This document shows, piece after piece, positions 19,036 through 27,266 of a stretch of 64,000 bases of DNA. The first letter of the stretch is position 1; each line of letters opens with the position of its first letter. Position numbers and translations under genes: made by a program. This stretch comes from Eubacterium sp. (GTDB lineage: Bacteria > Bacillota > Clostridia > Lachnospirales > Lachnospiraceae), in NCBI GenBank assembly GCA_021769425.1, contig JAETSX010000049.1:1-64000 (forward strand). The letters are read 5' to 3'. Below the pieces are notes generated by a model, which saw only the letters and a list, made by a program, of their open reading frames with translations, was not told the DNA's origin and did not search any database.

Positions 19036-20019
19036 TTAAATAGACATCGCATAACGTGCAATCTCCATATCCTGTTCTACCGTTCCGCCGGATATGCCAA
19101 CGCCTCCTACGATCTGGCCGTCAGCCACGTAAGGAAAACCGCCTCCGAACAGGATAATTTTTCCTGGTGCGGAATTTTCAATCCCATAAAGAGGACCGTC
19201 CGGTTTTGCCGCCTGGCCCAGCTCATGGGTCGGCATATGAAACGCATTGGCAGTATACGCTTTGCCTGCCGATACTTCTACGCTTCCAGGAAGCGCACCT
19301 TCCATACGCTCAAGCAAAAGCAGGTTTCCTCCGCCGTCAACAGCAGAAAAGACCACCGGAACCCCAAGCTCCCGTGATTTTTCCTTGGCCCTCTCTGCCA
19401 TACGCTCGAGTACCTCCAAGGAAATAGGAGGAAGGCCTTCCTTGTGTCCTGCCAGCGCTTCTTTTACCATTTCCGTTACTTTCTCCCGCATCTGATCCTT
19501 GGCTACTGTCTCTTCCTGAAGACGGGCCATAGCGTAAATGGCGTCGGATAAACGATTGACGTAACGCATTAATACTTCCCGCACGGCAGAATCACTTGCC
19601 AATTCCACCATACGCCGTTCTGCACGCCGCACAATTGTCCGGGCCACATGGAGAGCAGATGACGCCGAATCCACGCCGGGAATGACAAAGTGGGTCATTT
19701 TCCCGGTTGTCTCCGTACATGTATCCACCACATGTTCCAAAAAAGCCACATCTTCTTCAGAAATCAGATTTTTCAGCCTGGAAGCCCCGTCTTCATCACT
19801 GGCTAATTCTGCTCCCAAAGAAAACAGCCTTCCCTGAATTGTGTGAATTGTGGTCCGGATATATTCCTGGCATGTATTAGAATAGGCCAGACCCAGCATG
19901 GAGTTTGCTTCGTCGATGGTGCCATAGCATTCTACCTGAAGATCCGATTTGCTGACCCTCGATCCTCCTACCAGACTGGTCTGACCCTTATCGCCGGTTT
20001 TTGTATACAAATTTGCCAT
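19036..20019 (-). CDS. pduO: PduO: ATP:cob(I)alamin adenosyltransferase fused to a haem-binding-type (GlcG/HbpS) domain
   Basis: 327 residues. Residues 1-185 are the PduO-type adenosyltransferase: YTKTGDKGQTSLVGG at the start binds ATP, and RTIVRRAERRMVEL and RYVNRLSDAIYAMARL are family helices. Residues about 190-327 are the GlcG/HbpS-like domain (FSAVDGGGNLLLLERM, GGFPYVADGQIVGGVGISG), the same two-domain layout as Salmonella PduO. It makes adenosylcobalamin for PduCDE from PduS-reduced B12. ATG at 20019 overlaps the pduN stop as TGATG. Confidence 0.93.
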   Translation of the reverse strand: MANLYTKTGDKGQTSLVGGSRVSKSDLQVECYGTIDEANSMLGLAYSNTCQEYIRTTIHTIQGRLFSLGAELASDEDGASRLKNLISEEDVAFLEHVVDTCTETTGKMTHFVIPGVDSASSALHVARTIVRRAERRMVELASDSAVREVLMRYVNRLSDAIYAMARLQEETVAKDQMREKVTEMVKEALAGHKEGLPPISLEVLERMAERAKEKSRELGVPVVFSAVDGGGNLLLLERMEGALPGSVEVSAGKAYTANAFHMPTHELGQAAKPDGPLYGIENSAPGKIILFGGGFPYVADGQIVGGVGISGGTVEQDMEIARYAMSI

Positions 20020-20285
20020 CAACTCACCTCCACAGAGTCTACGATGCCCACGATAGACGTATCCACTGGAGCGGATCCATCGCCAAATACATAACGGGCG
20101 GAACTGCCCTTACAAACAATTACAATTTCACCGGTACCAGCCCCTACAGAATCCACAGCAATCTCAGTTGAACCTTCCCGCTCCAGACGTTCGGTCAGTT
20201 TCTCGACCATCAGCAGCTTCATGCCAACCAGATTCTCGTTTTTACTGGTAGAAACTACGGTTCCAATCACTCTTCCTAGATACAT
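20019..20285 (-). CDS. pduN: PduN: EutN/CcmL-type pentameric vertex protein
   Basis: 88 residues beginning MYLGRVIGTVVSTSKNENL, a typical CcmL/EutN fold with VDSVGAGTGEIVIVCKGSSA. These pentamers cap the twelve shell vertices and are needed for closed compartments. The start at 20285 is supported by GAGGCAGGTGGA just upstream; longer in-frame extensions overlap the previous gene without a ribosome site. It overlaps pduO by one base. Confidence 0.92.
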   Translation of the reverse strand: MYLGRVIGTVVSTSKNENLVGMKLLMVEKLTERLEREGSTEIAVDSVGAGTGEIVIVCKGSSARYVFGDGSAPVDTSIVGIVDSVEVS

Positions 20286-20298
20286 TCTTCCACCTGCC

Positions 20299-21168
20299 TC
20301 ATGATTCAATCTCAATCCGGATATCCCGTCTGCGGGCTTCGTCAGATACCAGCTGGGTGATAATTGTCTGTTTTGGAACAACAATTACAGCATGATCCGG
20401 ATAAGCCTTGATATGCTTTCCGCTAAACACACGTCCTTCCAGCTTCACCCGGTATTTTCCGGCATCTGTTTTCAATTCCGCCCTGCCTGCTGACTGTGTG
20501 TCCGGTTCCTTCCCGGCGCCGCTGTGCACATTCTGTTCCGGTTTTCCAAAAACAGATGCGCCTCCAAAGCTCATAATAGCCTTCTGGGCTGTTTTTCTAA
20601 GCCCGTCCGAAGTTGTCAGATATGCACCAAAGTCCTTCAGGGCGTCCTTATTCTCCCGAAGCTTATTTTTCAAAGCTTCTGTCATATGAAATCCCCGCCG
20701 GATACGTTCCGGATTGTCCGGACAGCAGCCGTCCACAGCCGCAATCACATTTTTTCCGCGCATCAGTCCATCCAGGATAATCGCAGCGGCCGGAGTGTCT
20801 GCCATGCATGCAGCCACATGAGCCGCGGTATTCACCGTCAAAGCAGGAATCAGAATCGTGTCATACCGGGCAGTCAGAACTTCCGGGGAAGCCCCGGGAG
20901 TTTCCACCCAGAATTCTTCCGGTTCCAGGGCGGAACGAATTGCCGGCACATCCAATATCTCAGCAGCGCTTCTGGTCAGCAGCACCCGGTAAGTAAATCC
21001 ATCTTCCTGGCGCAGCATCCGCAGGCACTCCAATCCAGGTTCTATGCCCATATTCGAGCCGGTATAGACTACCAGCGCCTGTTTCTGGCGTTCTAAAAGC
21101 TTCTGCACCACCCGTTCCGCAAGCACCTGTGTAATAATACCATGGACATATTGTTCCTGCTCAGTCAA
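20299..21168 (-). CDS. pduM: flavoprotein-domain protein with PduM-like C-terminus
   Basis: About 289 residues in two parts. Residues about 20-190 look like a flavoprotein (HFCD) fold: ALVVYTGSNMGIEPGLECLRML, a YDTILIPALTVNTAAHVA segment and RGKNVIAAVDG. Residues about 230-289 (YRVKLEGRVFSGKHIKAYPDHAVIVVPKQTIITQLVSDEARRRDIRIEIES region) resemble the end of Salmonella PduM, which also has a hydrophobic-Lys-xx-IxTxLAxDxA pattern. PduM is a structural protein of unclear role, and its usual position between pduL and pduN fits. The start is probably TTG at 21168 (AGGGGGT 8 nt upstream); a GTG three codons earlier abuts the ribosome site. Confidence 0.72.
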   Translation of the reverse strand: MTEQEQYVHGIITQVLAERVVQKLLERQKQALVVYTGSNMGIEPGLECLRMLRQEDGFTYRVLLTRSAAEILDVPAIRSALEPEEFWVETPGASPEVLTARYDTILIPALTVNTAAHVAACMADTPAAAIILDGLMRGKNVIAAVDGCCPDNPERIRRGFHMTEALKNKLRENKDALKDFGAYLTTSDGLRKTAQKAIMSFGGASVFGKPEQNVHSGAGKEPDTQSAGRAELKTDAGKYRVKLEGRVFSGKHIKAYPDHAVIVVPKQTIITQLVSDEARRRDIRIEIES

Positions 21169-21181
21169 TGTCCTCACCCCC

Positions 21182-22011
21182 TTATTCGGTACAATTCATG
21201 GCAATGCCCAAAGGTGTCACAAGCAGCGGTGCCGCAGGCTTCACCACAGGGATGCCGATATATTTTTCAAACACTTCCTCAAATTGAGTAAAGCAGCATG
21301 CGCCGCCCACTACATAGATCGTATCCACAGGATATTTTTCTAAACTCCGCTTCACGATCGCAGCCATTTTTTCCACCACCGGCTTTATTACAGGAAATAC
21401 GTTTGCTTCCTGAGCCGCATCGCGTTTCATCAGCTCAGCCTCCTGAGTGCTGCATCCATAAAAACCTGCCAGCACCAGGGTCATATGCGTTCCGCCTGTA
21501 GGCTCGTCACTGGTAAAAATGACTTTTCCATTTTCCAGAATACTGATTCCGGTCGTTCCTCCGCCTACATCCACCACTGCGCCGTCTGTAATGCCTAAGA
21601 CAGCAGCAGCAGCAGTAGGCTCATCTACAATTTCAGTCAGCCGGAATCCAGCTGACTCTACCACATTGCCGATGGCTTTAACATTGCCGGAAAGAATACC
21701 TGGCGGAATTGCGCAGGCTCCTGCTTCCAGCGTCTCACCCAACAGTTCCTCCAGCTGGCCTTTCAGTTTTGTTACAGCCTGTACAGCCCCTATATAATCC
21801 ACTACAATGCCATCCCGAACTACAGTCGATGGAAAAGTAGCGCCGGCCACCGGCCGATTCTTCTCATCCACCACTGCCAGGACAATATTCGCAGTGCCCA
21901 GATCCACGCCGGTACGCAAAGTGCCCTTCCAATCCTTTTTTTCGCCGTTTTCTATCAGGCGCTCAAACTCCAGCAGCGTTTCGTTGCACTGCGTTATATC
22001 GAAAGCCATAT
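21182..22011 (-). CDS. eutJ: EutJ-family actin/Hsp70-like ATPase
   Basis: 276 residues of the EutJ type: GVDLGTANIVLAVVD phosphate loop 1 (about 34-48), VVDVGGGTTGISIL phosphate loop 2 (about 165-178), IVDEPTAAAAVLG between them, and the adenosine motif VVGGACCFTQFEEV near 240. EutJ proteins are chaperone-like and usually belong to ethanolamine compartments; Salmonella pdu has none, so this operon mixes the two. Start at 22011 (MAFDITQC) from GGAGGG 7 nt upstream. 18 bp separate it from pduL. Confidence 0.87.
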
Positions 22012-22029
22012 GCACTCCCTCCACTGTCC

Positions 22030-22680
22030 TTAATCCAGAATGATATATGCCCGGTCACCGTTTTTCACACCCAGGGCATTGGCTTCTTCTACGTCAATGT
22101 GCATCTCGGGGGCAAATTTATCGGATACACGCAGCAGCACATTATTCAGCACTGCACCGCGCAGACCGCCGATTTCCACCCGGACAATCTGTTTGTCATG
22201 TACGCCCATACGCTCCGCAGTTGCAGGATCAAGATGGATATGACGAAGAGCGGCAATCACGCCTCTCTTCATCTCCACTTCCCCATTGGGACCAATCACT
22301 CTAACGCCCGGCGTCTCCTCCAGCTTACCGGATTCCCGGACAGGAGGATGTATGCCAAGCGCAAAGCCGTCTCCGATGGAAACCTCCACCTGGGATTCAT
22401 CACGCAGAGGGCCAAGCACACGCATACGCTTCAGTTCACCCTTCGGACCCTGGCTGGTTACTGTCTCAGCAGCGGCATACTGACCTGGCTGGCCTAACTC
22501 TTTTACCCGTGTCAGCTCGCTGCCCACCCCAAACAAAGTATCCATGTCTGCCCGATTCAGATGAATATGGCGGTTAGAAACGCCAATAGGAACGGAACGC
22601 TCCCATTTGCACAGTTCCTCCACCACTAATTTTACTACAAGGCGCAGGAATTCTTCCTGTGTGTATTGGCTTTTCTCCAC
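22030..22680 (-). CDS. pduL: PduL phosphotransacylase
   Basis: 216 residues. It converts propionyl-CoA and phosphate to propionyl-phosphate and CoA inside the compartment, recycling CoA for PduP. The two beta-barrel PTAC domains show the zinc-ligand motifs SNRHIHLN (about 36-43) and RHIHLDP (about 146-152) plus PEMHIDVEEANA. Residues 1-22 (EKSQYTQEEFLRLVVKLVVE) form an amphipathic encapsulation helix. It starts with GTG, preceded by GGAGGG. No propionate kinase gene follows in the window. Confidence 0.94.
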   Translation of the reverse strand: MEKSQYTQEEFLRLVVKLVVEELCKWERSVPIGVSNRHIHLNRADMDTLFGVGSELTRVKELGQPGQYAAAETVTSQGPKGELKRMRVLGPLRDESQVEVSIGDGFALGIHPPVRESGKLEETPGVRVIGPNGEVEMKRGVIAALRHIHLDPATAERMGVHDKQIVRVEIGGLRGAVLNNVLLRVSDKFAPEMHIDVEEANALGVKNGDRAYIILD

Positions 22681-22695
22681 GGTTTATCCCTCCTC

Positions 22696-22971
22696 TCAAA
22701 GATCCTTCGGCAGGATTCTCTCCACATCTGTATGCGGACGCGGAATAACGTGCTGTGATACAATCTCGCCTACTTTTTCAGCGGCAGCGGCTCCTGCATC
22801 TACAGACGCTTTGACTGCTCCTACATCACCGCGAACCATTACGGTCACCAGACCTGAGCCAATCTTTTCATAACCAATCAGCGTAACATTTGCTGATTTT
22901 GTCATGGCATCAGCTGCTTCAATGGCTCCCACAAGACCTTTTGTCTCAATCATGCCAAGAGCTTCACCCAT
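22696..22971 (-). CDS. pduJ: PduJ/PduA-type hexameric BMC shell protein
   Basis: 91 residues, a single BMC domain: [21 protein letters not shown] at the start and [20 protein letters not shown], with the pore region GSGL expected in PduA/PduJ. Very close to the protein at 29841-30119, with which it shares most residues. The start at 22971 has GGAGG 8 nt upstream; an upstream in-frame TTG overlaps that site. Probably a major shell facet protein. Confidence 0.93.
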   Translation of the reverse strand: MGEALGMIETKGLVGAIEAADAMTKSANVTLIGYEKIGSGLVTVMVRGDVGAVKASVDAGAAAAEKVGEIVSQHVIPRPHTDVERILPKDL

Positions 22972-23002
22972 AACGATAACCTCCAATCTATTTTAATCTG
23001 TC

Positions 23003-23830
23003 TTATTCCTTATCTGTATTCTCCTGCTTATTGCCGCGCTTTCCTCCTTTGCGTCCCTTTGCGGCCGATGCCTTTTTTGCCGGTTTATGTGCTGCAGGTT
23101 CCGGAACCTCCTCCGGGGAATCTTCTCCTTCTTCCTCTTCGGGATGTCCTGTTTCCTGCCCCTTTTCCGCCTGCGTTTCTGCACCGTCCATTTTTTCCTC
23201 TTGGGATTCTTTCGCTGCAAGAGCTTTCTCTTCTGCTGCCGCGGAATCTTCTGGTTTGGATTCTTCCGCCGCAGCTTCCGGTTCAGGAGCTTTCTCTTTC
23301 TCCGCCTGCGCTTCTACACTGTCCGAAACTTCTTCCCCAATATTTTCTGCAAACATTTCTGGTTCAGGAGCCTTCTCCTTTTCCTGTTCCTCTGTCCTGT
23401 CTGCCTGTTCCGGAACTGGCTGCGCTTCTTCCTTCTGCTCTGTCTCCTGTCCTATTGGCAGTTTTTCTTCCTCTTTCACCTTCTTGGAACCCTTTGGCGG
23501 TGTGGGAGGCTTTGGCATATCCGGTCCCTTTGTCGGCTGTGCATATCCGACAGTATCCGGACTGTACACCAGCATGTCAAGTCCGGCAGAGGGACGGGGA
23601 ATCACACGCGTACTCACTACCTGGTTCACCTTGGCGGCTGCCATCCGGGCTGCATCCACGGCAGCTTTGACTGCCCCGACATCACCCTGAACCTTAATGG
23701 TCGTCCAGCCTCCGCCTTTTGTCAGCTCATAACCGATCAGCTCTACATTGGCCGACTTCACTGCTGCGTCTGCCGCTTCAATGCCGGCAGCCAACCCCTG
23801 CGTCTCTATGAGCCCTAAACTTTTCTTCAT
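23003..23830 (-). CDS. pduK: BMC shell protein with a long acidic, low-complexity tail (PduK-like position)
   Basis: 275 residues. Residues 1-88 are a normal single BMC domain ([40 protein letters not shown]). Residues about 90-275 are a disordered Glu/Ala/Pro/Lys tail with repeats of EKEKAPEPE, ending in a basic stretch (KKASAAKGRKGGKRGNK). PduK and EutK also carry C-terminal extensions, but no Fe-S cysteines and no helix-turn-helix are visible here. It lies between pduH and pduJ. The tail may face the lumen or cytosol and bind cargo, nucleic acid or neighbouring compartments; that is speculation. Confidence 0.85.
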   Translation of the reverse strand: MKKSLGLIETQGLAAGIEAADAAVKSANVELIGYELTKGGGWTTIKVQGDVGAVKAAVDAARMAAAKVNQVVSTRVIPRPSAGLDMLVYSPDTVGYAQPTKGPDMPKPPTPPKGSKKVKEEEKLPIGQETEQKEEAQPVPEQADRTEEQEKEKAPEPEMFAENIGEEVSDSVEAQAEKEKAPEPEAAAEESKPEDSAAAEEKALAAKESQEEKMDGAETQAEKGQETGHPEEEEGEDSPEEVPEPAAHKPAKKASAAKGRKGGKRGNKQENTDKE

Positions 23831-23834
23831 GCCC

Positions 23835-24197
23835 TCACCTCCCTTCCAAAGGCTTTAGCGGCAGCTTCTTCACCAACCGCGCCGCATTTGCCCCCAGAAT
23901 GCGCACCTGTTCTGCAGACCGGGTCGGAATCCGATACAGGGGATGCTCAAATTCCAGCTTGGAAATATGCAAAATTGCTTCCTGTCTATCCATTCCGACA
24001 CCCACTCCCAAACGGGAAGCCTGTGCACCTTCCCATGCCAGCGTCAGAGCATCCTCATCCGTCTTCGTCCAAGTCTCGCAGGGAATCCCTTCTTCCTCCA
24101 GTCCGTATAACAGCTGCCAGAAAATATATTCTGGAACATCCGGGCTGCACAGCACATGGACTGTGGGCTTTGTCATTGCGATTTGTGAAGCATTCAT
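23835..24197 (-). CDS. pduH: diol dehydratase reactivase small subunit PduH
   Basis: 120 residues with the family pattern TVHVLCSPDVP near the start, GIPCETW, SRLGVGVGMDRQEAILH and the tail RILGANAARLVKKLP. It pairs with PduG to remove damaged cobalamin from the dehydratase. The start lies one base after the pduG stop; RBS GGGGGAG overlaps the end of pduG. Confidence 0.92.
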   Translation of the reverse strand: MNASQIAMTKPTVHVLCSPDVPEYIFWQLLYGLEEEGIPCETWTKTDEDALTLAWEGAQASRLGVGVGMDRQEAILHISKLEFEHPLYRIPTRSAEQVRILGANAARLVKKLPLKPLEGR

Positions 24198-24198
24198 A

Positions 24199-26019
24199 TC
24201 ATCTCCCCCTTTCCGCCAGGGAAAGCACCAGCCCTGTTGCTACTGCGTTGCGGGGGCCTTCTGTTCCGCGGATATTTCCGCGGCCTGCCACAACCTTATA
24301 CTGTGACAGTGCATCCGTAACCATCTGCGGCACTTCAAAATCCAAAGCAGAACCGCCTACCAGCACAACAAACTGAATGTCCCGGACATTGCCGGTAGGG
24401 CTGACTCTTGCCAGTGCCCGCAAAGCGTTTGTCACAAATACTTTCTGTTTTGCCTGACGCCGGATCAGACGGATTTTTTCCATAGACCAGTCGCCTTCCA
24501 GCGGAATCATTTCACCGTCTTTCAAAATTACTGTCTTAGCAAAAATATTCGGACTCAACGGTTCTGTGAAAAATTCCACTGTTCCGTTCTCATGTCGAAT
24601 ATGGAAAAAACTTTCCACCTTTGCCAGTGGATATTTCTTTACATCTTCTGCGATATCAAAGCTGTCTAAACCCATTTCTGACTGAATCAGCAGCGTTACC
24701 ATATTACCCGCGCCTGCCAGATGGATGGAATGGATTTCTCCTTCCTGGTTAATAATTGACGCGTCAGTAGAACCAGCGCCCATATCCAGAATAGCCAGAG
24801 GCTTATTGGTGCCCGGCGTTGTCAAGGCTCCACGAATAGCCATATCGGCCTCTACGCCTCCGACCCGAACCGGAATGCCAATCTGCTCTGAAAATTCTCG
24901 GGCAATCGCCTCCATCTGAAGCCGATCCGCCTTAACCATAGCAGCAATGCCTACCGCATTTTCCTGTGAAAATTCATTCGCCAGACCACCCTGGACTTTC
25001 TGGGGAGTAAATGTATCCACAGCCAGCAAATCCTGGATATGAATATCCTTCGGATGTTGTTTTGTCAGGTTCGCCATAACCTGGCGGACCTTCTCCAACA
25101 TGCCGCCTGCGTTAGTCCCCGGCTCTCCCCGGACATCCTCCAAAACGGGAAGGGATTCCACAGCCTGCATGATTTTTTCACCGCCTGCATCCACATCTAC
25201 TTTTACTGTACGGTTCTGCCCATAGAATTCAATGAGACCTGCAGGAATTTTCCGCTCCTTGACATCTCCTGCAGGAGTCTTAATCACCACGGCAGAACGG
25301 TTGCCGATCAATGCACGCGCAATCGGAACCACCTGCTGTGTTTCTTCCGAAGATAATCCAAAAAGCGTTGCAATCCCGTATGGATTGGAGAGTACCTCCA
25401 CTACGCCGCCCACACCGGCAACTTCCACTGCAGACCGCATACCCAGGGGAACCTTATTCACCAAAGCCACTTCATCTACAATGGGAATCTTATGATGCAG
25501 ACGATTGTGAATCAGTACGCCGTCATCCCGCTGGACAATCGCTGCGGTTACCTGCCGCGTCCCCATAGAACTTTCATTGATAAGCCTTGCGGCATCCTCA
25601 AAGTCCACGCTGGCAGGAACCACTGCAATATAATCTTTCCCCCCTGCCGCTTCGGCAAGCTGCGTAACAAGGATTGTCTCTCCTACGCCAACGCCCATGC
25701 CGCCGGGCGTAGATGGATTATGTCCAATCATGGTAGATTCTGTTATAATCGTCTCCGTAATGGTTTCCATAGCCACATCTCCGATAACCGGAGCCGCTTC
25801 ATTCAAACATACCTGTGAAAGCTCCGTTATCTCAATGCCCACTTTTTCCATCGCGCTGGTCAGGGAATGAACGACGCCGTTGATGTTCTGCCGGGTTCCC
25901 TTGATACCTGTCGTTGGTACTGTGCCGCTGGCCAGAAATTCTACTGAATTTCCGTCAATCTTTGCCAGAGCTGTTTCTGTTGTCGCATTTCCAATATCAA
26001 TGCCTGCAACAATTTTCAT
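24199..26019 (-). CDS. pduG: diol dehydratase reactivase large subunit PduG
   Basis: 606 residues, the full length of the DdrA/GdrA family. It is an actin-like ATPase: GIDIGNATTETALA at residues 5-18 and DMGAGSTDASII (about 413-424) are the nucleotide-site loops, and the C-terminal VLVGGSALDFEVPQMV completes the fold. With PduH it exchanges inactive cobalamin for adenosylcobalamin in PduCDE. Start ATG preceded by CAGGAGG. Confidence 0.95.
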   Translation of the reverse strand: MKIVAGIDIGNATTETALAKIDGNSVEFLASGTVPTTGIKGTRQNINGVVHSLTSAMEKVGIEITELSQVCLNEAAPVIGDVAMETITETIITESTMIGHNPSTPGGMGVGVGETILVTQLAEAAGGKDYIAVVPASVDFEDAARLINESSMGTRQVTAAIVQRDDGVLIHNRLHHKIPIVDEVALVNKVPLGMRSAVEVAGVGGVVEVLSNPYGIATLFGLSSEETQQVVPIARALIGNRSAVVIKTPAGDVKERKIPAGLIEFYGQNRTVKVDVDAGGEKIMQAVESLPVLEDVRGEPGTNAGGMLEKVRQVMANLTKQHPKDIHIQDLLAVDTFTPQKVQGGLANEFSQENAVGIAAMVKADRLQMEAIAREFSEQIGIPVRVGGVEADMAIRGALTTPGTNKPLAILDMGAGSTDASIINQEGEIHSIHLAGAGNMVTLLIQSEMGLDSFDIAEDVKKYPLAKVESFFHIRHENGTVEFFTEPLSPNIFAKTVILKDGEMIPLEGDWSMEKIRLIRRQAKQKVFVTNALRALARVSPTGNVRDIQFVVLVGGSALDFEVPQMVTDALSQYKVVAGRGNIRGTEGPRNAVATGLVLSLAERGR

Positions 26020-26046
26020 AGTGGAACCTCCTGACTTTGCAGAATC

Positions 26047-26556
26047 TTAGAATTTCTTCAGCCTGCCGCGCTGTTCATAAACATCAGCAGCTTCGCGAAC
26101 GAGAGCAGCCGCTGTCTTCGCGCCGTATTTCTGATCCAGTTCATTGGCAATGTCAATCAAATCCTGTTTGCTGGAACGGTACGGACGCAATGCATTATAA
26201 ATCTCCAACAGACGGTCATCCGGTACAGCAATCAGTTCAGCCGCACGGCGCAGATTTCCTGCAAATGCCTCACGGTTTACAGATTCTGCTACCTGAGCCT
26301 GCATTTCCAGAGTATCAGGAGAAATACGCATATCATCTGCTGTAATATCGCCGGAAATCACTTTCTCATAGCTTAAGGAAGTAAAAGGCTTGCCTGTAGG
26401 TGTTTTGATTTTATCGGCCATATTCTCAGCCAGAGGGTAATTCTCAGATGTAACCTTGCCGCCAACAGAGGCAGCAGGAGCTGACGCGGATCCGCCGTTG
26501 TTCATGGCCTGCATAACCTGTTCTACAATCTGTTTCATTAAAAGTTCCTGATCCAT
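26047..26556 (-). CDS. pduE: B12-dependent diol dehydratase small subunit PduE
   Basis: 169 residues. The N-terminal helix MDQELLMKQIVEQVMQAM followed by a Gly/Ala/Ser linker is consistent with an encapsulation-type extension. The body has the family signatures NYPLAENMADKIKTPTGK, DDMRISPDTLEMQAQVAE and NALRPYRSSKQDLIDIANEL. The start at 26556 is fixed by AAAGGAGG 7 nt upstream. Forms the (CDE)2 enzyme. Confidence 0.94.
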   Translation of the reverse strand: MDQELLMKQIVEQVMQAMNNGGSASAPAASVGGKVTSENYPLAENMADKIKTPTGKPFTSLSYEKVISGDITADDMRISPDTLEMQAQVAESVNREAFAGNLRRAAELIAVPDDRLLEIYNALRPYRSSKQDLIDIANELDQKYGAKTAAALVREAADVYEQRGRLKKF

Positions 26557-26570
26557 GATTATGCCTCCTT

Positions 26571-27248
26571 TCACTGGAATGAAACTGCGACAGCCTGAGG
26601 TCGCTTATCGTTATCAACATGTTCGGTTTCCTTAATGTGCAGCAATGCTGCAATTGCCTGATAGGTAGGACGCGCCATCTGGTCATTGCGAACCGGCACC
26701 GGCGTGGGAGCCTCGCCTTTCGCATACTTGGCAGCGTTCTTTCCAATCTGACGGAATGTATCCATTTCAATCAAAGGAGCCTGTGAAAACAGTTCCAGAT
26801 TGCTAAGAGGCGGAAGATCTTTCTGGTGGATTACCGTAGTACCCTTAGACTGAATTCCGATGCCGATGCCTGAACCTGAATATTCAGCAGCATCGTGAGC
26901 GATAAAGGAAACGTCAGAGGTACGGTATACACGTATCACACGCCACTTCAATCCTTCTTCCTCAATACCTGCAATAATCTCACGCAATACCTTATCGTGA
27001 GGCTGATGAATGATTGTCTCGGTCTGATATATGCCAAAAGCCGGCGCCAAACCGATTACAACTTCATCGGGAGCAACTCCCTTAGGTGCATCCCCCTGCT
27101 CGGTCAAGGTCATCTTGCCGGCTGCAGGCAGGGTTGCAGGTGCAGGTGCAGCTGCTGCAGGCGCGGATGCCGCAGGAGCTGGCTGACTTGTCATTTCTTT
27201 AATTACTTCTGCAATAACGCTGCGCAGTGTTTTTTCATCAAAAGTCAT
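26571..27248 (-). CDS. pduD: B12-dependent diol dehydratase medium subunit PduD
   Basis: 225 residues. Residues 1-18 ([18 protein letters not shown]) are the amphipathic encapsulation helix, joined by an Ala/Pro-rich linker (about 20-48) to the catalytic-subunit body ([40 protein letters not shown]), which binds part of the cobalamin. Start at 27248 from GGAGG 10 nt upstream; the in-frame GTG three codons earlier is too close to it. Confidence 0.94.
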   Translation of the reverse strand: MTFDEKTLRSVIAEVIKEMTSQPAPAASAPAAAAPAPATLPAAGKMTLTEQGDAPKGVAPDEVVIGLAPAFGIYQTETIIHQPHDKVLREIIAGIEEEGLKWRVIRVYRTSDVSFIAHDAAEYSGSGIGIGIQSKGTTVIHQKDLPPLSNLELFSQAPLIEMDTFRQIGKNAAKYAKGEAPTPVPVRNDQMARPTYQAIAALLHIKETEHVDNDKRPQAVAVSFQ

Positions 27249-27266
27249 ATCTGGCACACCTCCTTC

